NCBI GenBank assembly: GCA_030432855.1
Contig: JAUILM010000077.1
Location: forward strand, 1-12,565
Length of the DNA stretch: 12,565 bases
Source: Bacteroidia bacterium
GTDB taxonomy: Bacteria; Bacteroidota; Bacteroidia; Chitinophagales; Saprospiraceae
Reading direction: 5' to 3'
This document shows, one piece after another, positions 6,877 to 12,565 of the stretch. Numbering within the stretch: the stretch's first letter is position 1; every line of letters begins with the position of its first letter. Under the pieces are notes generated by a model, which saw only the letters and a list, made by a program, of their open reading frames with translations, was not told the DNA's origin and did not search any database. Both the position numbers and the translations under genes were made by a program.

Positions 6877-8001
6877 ATGAAACTATTAGCCAGGGGCACG
6901 TCCCTTTTCCTTTTGATGGTCGGATGGCTGACATCCAGTTGCCAACAAAATGGAGTTTTTTCCACTACGCAGCTTGATCTGCAAACAGAAACTATTTCTA
7001 CTGAATTTAAGAATCCCTGGTCATTTGCCATTCTTCCGGATGGCCGAATGCTGGTGACCGAAAAGGAGGGTGAGTTATTTATACTTGAGAATGGAGTGAA
7101 ATCAGAACCTGTTGCGGGATTACCCGAGATTTTTGTACGAGGGCAAGGCGGGCTCATGGATCTGGAGCTACATCCTTCCTACGACGAGAATGGTTGGATT
7201 TATATAAGCTATGGATCATCAAGTGATGGCCGTGAGGGCAACACTACTGTGATGCGTGCTAAGCTGGAAGGGAATACCTTAACCGATCAGGAAGTGATCT
7301 TCAAAGCGGAGCCCGACAGCCGTAGAGGTCAACACTGGGGAGGACGAATGGAGTTTGATAAAGAAGGTTACCTATACATATCTGTGGGTGACCGGGGAGC
7401 CAGAGATGAAAACCCTCAGAGCCTGGAAAATCACAGTGGAAAGATCCACCGGGTGCATGATGATGGAAGCGTCCCCTCCGACAATCCCTTTGTAAATGTG
7501 GATCGTGCTGTTGCATCGATTTATAGCTACGGTCATCGCAATCCTCAGGGAATGGCATTGAATCCAACGACAGGGGAAATTTGGACGCATGAACATGGAC
7601 CCCGGGGTGGAGATGAGCTTAATGTCATCAGGGCCGGAAACAACTACGGTTGGCCAGTCATTACATATGGTATCAATTATAATGGTACTGAGATCACCCC
7701 TCTGACTGACAAAGAAGGTATGCAGCAACCCGTGACATATTGGGTACCATCTATCGCACCTTGTGGTATGACATTCATTACCGGGGATATCTATCCTGAA
7801 TGGGAAGGTAGTATCATCCTGGGATCGCTTAAATATCAGTATCTCCATCGATGTGAAATGCTTGGAAACAAAGTAATTATGCAAGAGAAGGTCCTGGATG
7901 GTTTTGGACGGATGCGGACTGTCCGACAAGGTCCTGATGGCTACCTGTATTGTAGCATCGAGGGGAAAGGTATTTTCAAGATAATTCCTGTAAGATCATG
8001 A
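6877..8001 (+). CDS. Secreted PQQ-dependent sugar dehydrogenase (GSDH family), paralog 2
   Basis: A 374-residue periplasmic beta-propeller dehydrogenase of the soluble aldose sugar dehydrogenase type. An N-terminal signal (MKLLARG, hydrophobic to residue 18) ends LTSSC, so C22 may be lipidated under the looser lipobox rules of this phylum. The propeller spans about 40-371: NPWSFAILPDGRMLVTEK (46-63), GGLMDLELHP (91-100), QHWGGR with the expected catalytic histidine H153, GHRNPQGMALNP (219-230), EHGPRGGDELN (239-249), NNYGWP (255-260), PSIAPCGMTF (291-300), RMRTVRQGPDGYLY (345-358). Family motifs are closer to consensus than in paralog 1, and there is no long acidic tether. The ATG at 6877 is preferred over GTG 6847 because it starts directly at the signal peptide. 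Its TGA stop overlaps the start of a cytochrome c gene, a probable electron acceptor. Confidence 0.93.
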   Translation: MKLLARGTSLFLLMVGWLTSSCQQNGVFSTTQLDLQTETISTEFKNPWSFAILPDGRMLVTEKEGELFILENGVKSEPVAGLPEIFVRGQGGLMDLELHPSYDENGWIYISYGSSSDGREGNTTVMRAKLEGNTLTDQEVIFKAEPDSRRGQHWGGRMEFDKEGYLYISVGDRGARDENPQSLENHSGKIHRVHDDGSVPSDNPFVNVDRAVASIYSYGHRNPQGMALNPTTGEIWTHEHGPRGGDELNVIRAGNNYGWPVITYGINYNGTEITPLTDKEGMQQPVTYWVPSIAPCGMTFITGDIYPEWEGSIILGSLKYQYLHRCEMLGNKVIMQEKVLDGFGRMRTVRQGPDGYLYCSIEGKGIFKIIPVRS

Positions 8002-8411
8002 TGAAGTATTGGATCATCTCACTAGTGACGGCATGCTTTGTTTCATTCCAACAGGACAATGATTTGGCTGCCAGCATGGAGCGTGGAAAGGAAATTTACG
8101 AGGATTTCTGTATAGCCTGTCATCAGGCAGATGGTAAAGGTCTTCCAGGGGCATTTCCACCTCTGGCTAATTCTGATTACCTTCTTAATAAACGAGAGGC
8201 GTCCATACGAGCGGTTAAGTACGGACAGCAAGGTGAGATCGTCGTAAATGATGTGACCTACAACGCTATTATGACTCCCTTATATCTTGCGGATGATGAG
8301 GTCGCCGATGTCATGAACTACATACTACACAGCTGGGAAAACAAGGGTGGTGAAATGGTCACCCTAGAAGAGGTGGAGAAAGTCAAAGAAGTAGAAGAAG
8401 CAAAGGAATAG
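7998..8411 (+). CDS. Monoheme c-type cytochrome
   Basis: A small exported electron carrier of 137 residues. The covalent heme-binding motif is CIACH (38-42), and the likely distal ligand is M92 in IMTPL. GKEIYEDFCIACHQADGKGLPGAFPPLANS is the usual class I cytochrome c opening (heme helix and proline-rich loop; 30-59), and ADDEVADVMNYI (98-109) is the C-terminal helix. The N-terminus is hydrophobic (WIISLVTACFVSF); VTAC at 10-13 fits a lipobox but is unusually early, so signal peptidase I cleavage is also possible. The tail (122-137) is a Glu/Lys/Val-rich repeat-like run. The ATG at 7998 overlaps the upstream TGA (ATGA); a second ATG at 8001 is equally usable. Direct coupling to the sugar dehydrogenase suggests it accepts electrons from PQQ and passes them to a terminal oxidase. 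Confidence 0.92.
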   Translation: MMKYWIISLVTACFVSFQQDNDLAASMERGKEIYEDFCIACHQADGKGLPGAFPPLANSDYLLNKREASIRAVKYGQQGEIVVNDVTYNAIMTPLYLADDEVADVMNYILHSWENKGGEMVTLEEVEKVKEVEEAKE

Positions 8412-8417
8412 TTGACT

Positions 8418-8996
8418 TTAGCTCTGACCGAAGCAACTAGCCAGTAGTGCTTGCATATACGCCAATCCTTTATTTCTTGAATACTCGATATTTCGATTAG
8501 GAATCTGATCGATATCCGGATAGGATTCCAAAATCTCATCAATACTATCTTCCCTCAATACTTGTATCGTTGGATAGGGTGATCTGTTGGTATAATTGGC
8601 CGGATCATCCAATTCACTTTCAACAAACAGATACTGGGGATGAAAACTCACGAGTTGGAAAATGAAATCATAATTTAACTCACCCAACAGAACCTCACCT
8701 CCCAAATAGAGATCGTAAAACTTCTCAAACTCCGGATAGGTGTTTGGAAGGATCAAGAGGACCGTTTCGCAATCCGGATTGGAGTCCAAATATTCAAGTT
8801 CTTCATGTAGCACTTCATAAATGGTTTCATCATCTGTGCTATTACAGACTCGCATACGCACTCTTTCCTCGAGAACAGCTTTAGAAGCAAAAGGACAAAA
8901 GTTACAACCAATCACAACCTGCCGCAGCCAGGTACTGGTCTGTTGGATAATTACATCGTCGCTCACAAATCGATCTATTTCTAGTGGAGAACTCAT
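8418..8996 (-). CDS. DUF1415 family protein
   Basis: A 192-residue protein without signal peptide or membrane segment, recognised as DUF1415. Evidence includes the opening W-L-x-x-V-V-I-G-C-N-F-C-P-F-A block (23-37) with C31 and C34 as a C-x2-C pair, the internal FQLVSFHPQYLF run (113-124), and NYTNRSPYPTIQVLRE (134-149), which is the most distinctive stretch. The function of the family is not known to me; the conserved cysteines, H119 and the N-R-S-P-Y-P segment suggest a metal or cofactor site, but this is inference. The cytochrome gene converges on it with only 6 bases between stop codons. It lies 76 bases downstream of the glycoside hydrolase on the same strand. Confidence 0.82.
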   Translation of the reverse strand: MSSPLEIDRFVSDDVIIQQTSTWLRQVVIGCNFCPFASKAVLEERVRMRVCNSTDDETIYEVLHEELEYLDSNPDCETVLLILPNTYPEFEKFYDLYLGGEVLLGELNYDFIFQLVSFHPQYLFVESELDDPANYTNRSPYPTIQVLREDSIDEILESYPDIDQIPNRNIEYSRNKGLAYMQALLASCFGQS

Positions 8997-9072
8997 CCGT
9001 AAAATCGTTAAGGGTTAGATAAGTCAACTATGGCTTGAATAAACTTACTGAATACACGGGATATATTTCGAT

Positions 9073-10212
9073 CTATTTTTCCCCCATATCCTCAATCCCA
9101 AACCAGTGTGAGAGTACTTCCTCAGCCTTCTTGCGTTGTGGTGTGAATTCGACTTCAGGACCCAACGGGATGTTTCTTCGAGCACTCCATGCTTTACGCC
9201 TTTCCAGCATTCGTGCCCGTACTCCATCGTAATCCAGTTCGTGTGTACCTGGAAACCATTTCCAGATAAATAATCCACCAAACCATTTCATGGGCCACAT
9301 GACTTCAAAAAGAGCTTCGTAGCAGGTGGCCTGGAAGTCATCGGAAATGGCGACGGACTCTGCATTCACCTGATTAGGCCAGACCCAGGGCTCAATTGCT
9401 GCATCAGTACAATTCTTATATCCAATCTCTGTAAATATTACCGGACGATCATAGGTAGCCGCGACCTGACGCAGTGTCGCTGCATGTTTCTTCCAGGATC
9501 GCATCAACTCCTTCTTATCCGGAGATTCTCTACTACTCAATGGGAAGTATGCCTGCACGCCGATAAAATCAAGCTCATCCCAAAATGTAATTTCCTCGAA
9601 TTCATCATGAAAATTTGCTGCGTACGTAAGTTGACCGCTATACACACTTCTGATCTTGCGAATCATCGATTTCCATTTTTCAGGATACCGGGTGGAAGGC
9701 TTTAGTAGCTCGGTGCCTATACATAATGCCTCCATACGTCCTTGAGCTGCCAGTTGGGCGTAATGTAGTATCATAGATTCGTAATGCCCAAACCAGGTAT
9801 CCCATTCCTGATCTGAGTCCATTTCGATATCTGATCGCCACTTGCCATCAGCCCGTGTCAGCCAGATGTGTGGTTTCAGCATGACCTTTATCCCTTTATC
9901 ATGCGCCAGTCTTGTTGTATGAAGTATCCCTTCATCCCTTTCTCCCCACCAGGAACGGCTATTATCATAGTGCAGATCAGAACTATTATGTTTTTCCTGC
10001 CAGGCAAAGGGCGTTTGAGAAATCCATTGCACATTGGCACTCACGGCATGATCGAAATTTTCACTGATCACTGAATCACCGGCCACCCAACAAACACCCC
10101 GCATTTTATCATCCGGAGCCACATTGGGAAGATCTGAGTCATCTGTAGCCAGACTCCACTTTCCCAGACCTAATGCCAACAAGATCCCAATTAAGAATAC
10201 CCCAATACGCAT
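9073..10212 (-). CDS. Secreted glycoside hydrolase, GH113-like TIM barrel
   Basis: A 379-residue exported protein with a clear signal peptide (MRIGVFLIGILLALGLG, cleavage probably after about residue 22) and one TIM-barrel domain of clan GH-A type. KGIKVMLKPHIWL (106-118) is a typical barrel strand. IGTELL (165-170) would place the acid/base at E168, and VIFTEIGY (258-265) the nucleophile at E262. LDFIGVQAYFPL (214-225) and FGGLFIWKWFP (315-325) are the barrel strands flanking the nucleophile. The pattern matches GH113, whose characterised members are beta-mannanases, and a GTA-type TIM-barrel group; the substrate here is unproven. The gene sits alone among non-carbohydrate genes, with no SusC/SusD partner in view. 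It is 63 bases downstream of the helicase gene, on the same strand. Confidence 0.8.
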   Translation of the reverse strand: MRIGVFLIGILLALGLGKWSLATDDSDLPNVAPDDKMRGVCWVAGDSVISENFDHAVSANVQWISQTPFAWQEKHNSSDLHYDNSRSWWGERDEGILHTTRLAHDKGIKVMLKPHIWLTRADGKWRSDIEMDSDQEWDTWFGHYESMILHYAQLAAQGRMEALCIGTELLKPSTRYPEKWKSMIRKIRSVYSGQLTYAANFHDEFEEITFWDELDFIGVQAYFPLSSRESPDKKELMRSWKKHAATLRQVAATYDRPVIFTEIGYKNCTDAAIEPWVWPNQVNAESVAISDDFQATCYEALFEVMWPMKWFGGLFIWKWFPGTHELDYDGVRARMLERRKAWSARRNIPLGPEVEFTPQRKKAEEVLSHWFGIEDMGEK

Positions 10213-10275
10213 GATAGAAAGATATAATATTTAGTGCTTAGAAACATGGTATCCTATTTCCTTCCAAGTTATCAT

Positions 10276-11508
10276 CTACCTGGATTTTTTCGACTTTTTC
10301 TTGCGCTTTTCCTGCTTTCTTATGGATTCCAGTTCCTCCTTTATGTTCATCGTAAAATCTAAGGACTGCGACCTTGTTGTATCATGATCTTCGATAGAGA
10401 GCTCAAACACAGGTACACTGCCCCCCAAATAATCCTGTATTTCTGATAGAAGTGTTCGCTCTCCTTCACTACAAAATGATACCGCATGTCCTCGTCTGCT
10501 TCCCCGACCCGTTCTTCCGATACGGTGCACATAGGTTTCCGGCTGATCCGGCATATCATAATTCACCACAAAATCCACATCCGGAATATCTATGCCCCGG
10601 GCGGAAACATCCGTTGCTATGAGCATGCTGATTTCTCCTCGTTTAAACTGATCCAGCACCTTCATCCTGTCCGCATGTACCTTATCACCATGAATCGTTC
10701 TGGACTGAATATCCACTCGATCCATAGCTTTTGCAACACGTTCAGCTCTGACTTTTGTCCTGACAAAAACTAATATTTTGGAATCAGGATTCTCTTTTAC
10801 AAGTCTTTCGAGGTAGAACCTCTTATCATCCATCTCGATAAACAGTGCTTCGTGGTATACATTTCTGGTGACCGGATCACGAGGTGAAATTTGAATTCGT
10901 ATTGGATTAGAAACCAGTGAATAAGCCAGTTTCTTAATTTTCTTATCGATCGTGGCCGAATAGAATAAGGTTTGTCTCTTTTGTGGGATTACCTTTATTA
11001 CGTCACGGATGTCCTTAATGAATCCCAGATCCAACATGTGATCCGCTTCATCAAGAATCAGGATTTCGAGATCTGATATGGATAGATATCCCTGACTTTT
11101 CAAATCGAAGAGTCTTCCGGGAGTAGCTACCAGTATATCAATGCCACCTTTCAAGTGTCTGATTTGCGGATCCTGATCTACCCCACCTATCAGGGCCATG
11201 ATTCTAAGCTTAGTCCCCCGAGACAACTGCTTGAAAACATCTGCCACCTGAATGGCCAACTCGTGAGTGGGCACCATCACCAGGCATCGAATTTTGCGAT
11301 CCTTTGCACGCTTTCGTAAAAGACGGTCAACTACAGGTATAACATAGGCTGCTGTCTTGCCCGTACCTGTCTGTGCTATAGCTAGCAAATCTTCGCCCTT
11401 TAATACGGATGGAATCGATTTAAACTGAATATCCGTAGGTCGTCGAAATCCGAGTTCAGAAAGGTTTTTCTTTAAAACAGAAGCTATATGATAATCTTCA
11501 AACCGCAT
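10276..11508 (-). CDS. DEAD-box ATP-dependent RNA helicase, RhlE-like
   Basis: A cytosolic RNA-remodelling ATPase of 410 residues. Motifs in order, numbered from the ATG at 11508, are: Q motif GFRRPTDIQ (20-28), Walker A AQTGTGKT (45-52), PTHELA (80-85), TPGRL (129-133), DEAD (153-156), SAT (184-186), then in the second RecA domain VFVRTK (247-252), TDVSARGID (299-307) and HRIGRTGR (328-335). All are intact. A lysine/arginine-rich tail (KRKKKSKKSR) ends the protein, as in RhlE-type helicases, and may bind RNA. The TTG at 11526 would add six residues; ATG 11508 gives the usual MRFEDY start and is preferred. The gene diverges from amt across 280 bases. No exact TAnnTTTG element is seen upstream on its strand. 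Confidence 0.95.
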   Translation of the reverse strand: MRFEDYHIASVLKKNLSELGFRRPTDIQFKSIPSVLKGEDLLAIAQTGTGKTAAYVIPVVDRLLRKRAKDRKIRCLVMVPTHELAIQVADVFKQLSRGTKLRIMALIGGVDQDPQIRHLKGGIDILVATPGRLFDLKSQGYLSISDLEILILDEADHMLDLGFIKDIRDVIKVIPQKRQTLFYSATIDKKIKKLAYSLVSNPIRIQISPRDPVTRNVYHEALFIEMDDKRFYLERLVKENPDSKILVFVRTKVRAERVAKAMDRVDIQSRTIHGDKVHADRMKVLDQFKRGEISMLIATDVSARGIDIPDVDFVVNYDMPDQPETYVHRIGRTGRGSRRGHAVSFCSEGERTLLSEIQDYLGGSVPVFELSIEDHDTTRSQSLDFTMNIKEELESIRKQEKRKKKSKKSR

Positions 11509-11698
11509 ACAAGGGGAAAGATACAACCCCCTTCCCTATTTTCAAGTATCAACACGCTAATGATCAGTGCCTATTGCCAAAAGCAGATTTGTAGGATGCT
11601 CCATATATACCAATTTATCAATTTCGCAATTTAAAAGGATACTATTTAAAATGATGCATATAAAGCAAGCTTACATTAACATAATTAAAATTTAATTA

Positions 11699-11706
11699 TA
11701 TATTTG
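11699..11706 (+). promoter_or_regulatory. Candidate Bacteroidota -7 promoter element for amt
   Basis: TATATTTG is an exact TAnnTTTG match at the edge of the AT-rich tract. The -33 element is weak (TTAA at 11676-11679). Transcription would begin near 11713, giving a leader of about 75 bases before the amt ATG at 11789. Confidence 0.55.
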
Positions 11707-11725
11707 CCGGAACTGCTACATGCCT

Positions 11726-11754
11726 GGGAAACTCGTAAAGCACTACGAATTCCC
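11726..11754 (+). promoter_or_regulatory. Stem-loop in the amt 5' leader
   Basis: GGGAA (11726-11730) pairs with TTCCC (11750-11754), and inside it TCGTA (11733-11737) pairs with TACGA (11744-11748), around a six-base AAGCAC loop. All ten pairs are Watson-Crick, with a small 2x1 internal loop between the two stems. No U tract follows, so it is not a typical intrinsic terminator. It falls just after the predicted transcription start and could stabilise the mRNA or regulate amt; I do not recognise a known riboswitch class. Confidence 0.5.
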
Positions 11755-11788
11755 GTGATAAGGAAGAACGATCTTAAACCTGGAAAAT

Positions 11789-12565
11789 ATGTCGATCAAA
11801 TTCAGACGACTCCTATTGTTTGCAATCTGTCTGATAAGTGGTGCCCCGCTTATCTATTCACAAAATGAAGTAGCTATAGATACAGGATCAACATCCTGGA
11901 TGTTGGTATCCACAGCACTGGTCTTACTTATGGTGCCGGGTCTTGCTATGTTTTATGGAGGACTAGTCCGTACGAAGAATGTCTTAGGCACTATGATGCA
12001 TAGCTTTGCCGCAATGGGTATAATGACCATACTATGGATCATATTTGGATACTCTATGTGTTTTGGTCCCAATGTTTTGGGCGGATGGTTTGGCTGGAAT
12101 AGTGACTACGTATTCCTTGAAAGTCTGGATACCTCTATCATGGATGGTGGTGTACCTGAATATGTATTTAGTATGTTTCAGGCGAAGTTTGCCATCATTA
12201 CTCCCGCACTGATTGCGGGTGCGTTCGCTGAGCGAGTGAATTTTAAATCCTATTGCCTATTCATTGCCTTGTGGGGCATACTGGTGTACAATCCACTGTG
12301 TCACTGGGTATGGGCTGAGGATGGTTTCTTGTTCAATCTGGGAGCAAATGGAGCCATTGATTTCGCAGGAGGTACTGTGGTACATATCTCGGCCGGAGTT
12401 AGCGGACTGGTAGCTGCTATCTATTTGGGTGCTCGTCGCGGATATCCTAAGACCAGTATGCCACCCAGCAATCTGGTTATGACAATGATCGGTGGAGGTC
12501 TTCTATGGGTCGGTTGGTTTGGATTTAATGCCGGTAGTTCAGTAGAGAGTGGATTAAGCACGGCA
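11789..12565 (+). CDS. amt: Ammonium transporter, N-terminal part (cut by window end)
   Basis: An inner-membrane ammonium channel of the Amt/MEP/Rh family. The first 259 residues are present and the frame is open to the last base. A signal peptide (1-24, ending APLIYSQ) precedes the first transmembrane helix, as in E. coli AmtB. Key pore residues can be matched to AmtB: F130 and F134 (the external gate pair F103/F107), W175 (W148), D191 and H199 in DFAGGTVVHISAG (D160 and H168), and F246 with S250 in GWFGFNAGS (F215 and S219). The second pore histidine lies beyond the window. Between W175 and D191 it is four residues longer than AmtB. The ATG at 11789 has an A-rich upstream context. A PII protein gene often follows amt, but cannot be seen here. 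Confidence 0.95.
   Translation, partial: MSIKFRRLLLFAICLISGAPLIYSQNEVAIDTGSTSWMLVSTALVLLMVPGLAMFYGGLVRTKNVLGTMMHSFAAMGIMTILWIIFGYSMCFGPNVLGGWFGWNSDYVFLESLDTSIMDGGVPEYVFSMFQAKFAIITPALIAGAFAERVNFKSYCLFIALWGILVYNPLCHWVWAEDGFLFNLGANGAIDFAGGTVVHISAGVSGLVAAIYLGARRGYPKTSMPPSNLVMTMIGGGLLWVGWFGFNAGSSVESGLSTA

Larger units (their letters stand above)
11509..11788. other. Intergenic region between the helicase and amt
   Basis: This 280-base divergent region is the longest without a gene. It becomes very AT-rich from about 11615 to 11705, consistent with promoter DNA, and then holds the amt promoter candidate and leader hairpin listed separately. A 24-codon frame from the ATG at 11560 has no recognisable features and is not called. 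Confidence 0.6.

Noticed and set aside
6780..6977. 65-codon plus-strand frame starting right at the divergent region
   Set aside because: It overlaps the signal-peptide region of the sugar dehydrogenase in another frame and begins upstream of the predicted promoter.
7372..7929. Long open frame antisense to the second sugar dehydrogenase (185 codons)
   Set aside because: It lies wholly opposite a gene with strong family motifs, and its translation shows no recognisable domain or plausible start context.
8400..8422. Hairpin between the cytochrome c and DUF1415 stop codons
   Set aside because: Only six pairs with a bulge and a ten-base loop, and no U tract; too weak to call a terminator.
10217..10224. 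Minus-strand TATCTTTC resembling a -7 element before the glycoside hydrolase
   Set aside because: It lies only 4 bases from the start codon and lacks the final G, so a transcript from it would begin inside the coding region.
11560..11634. 24-codon open frame upstream of amt
   Set aside because: Short, with no recognisable features, located in an AT-rich promoter region where chance frames are common.
1..12565. Defence island, mobile element, CRISPR array or toxin-immunity cassette
   Set aside because: No transposase, integrase, repeats, or toxin gene is visible; the SUKH-like protein alone does not support a toxin-immunity call.

Overview
This window looks like a chromosomal housekeeping and metabolic segment of a Bacteroidota bacterium. 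The evidence is a lack of Shine-Dalgarno sequences before the starts, A-rich start contexts, two exact matches to the Bacteroidota -7 promoter element (TAnnTTTG), several predicted lipoproteins with loose lipoboxes, and family members typical of that phylum (an Amt with a signal peptide, an RhlE-type helicase with a basic tail, DUF1415). A Saprospiria-like lineage is possible but is only a guess. I see no tRNA, rRNA, CRISPR array, insertion sequence, phage gene or attachment site.

Layout. Positions 32-5525 are a plus-strand run: folD (one-carbon folate metabolism), tyrS (tyrosyl-tRNA synthetase), a TRAP-type solute-binding lipoprotein, a secreted PQQ-type sugar dehydrogenase and an SDR oxidoreductase. 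This run meets a minus-strand pair tail to tail: a SUKH-like protein downstream of a type II haloacid dehalogenase-like hydrolase. From the divergent promoter region at 6780-6876 a second PQQ-type sugar dehydrogenase runs rightwards, and its stop overlaps the start of a monoheme cytochrome c. The cytochrome gene converges on a minus-strand group: a DUF1415 protein, a GH113-like glycoside hydrolase and a DEAD-box RNA helicase. After a 280-base intergenic region with a promoter and a structured leader, a plus-strand ammonium transporter (amt) begins and is cut by the window end.

How the genes may work together. The most coherent theme is periplasmic sugar oxidation. There are two paralogous sugar dehydrogenases, one translationally coupled to a cytochrome c that could take its electrons. 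A TRAP binding protein of a carboxylate-binding type and an NAD-type SDR lie next to the other dehydrogenase and could handle oxidised products. This is inference from gene order; each family is known, but the assembly has not been shown. The remaining genes are ordinary housekeeping functions. No stretch over 300 bases lacks a gene; the longest gap is 11509-11788. I found no convincing wholly new system.
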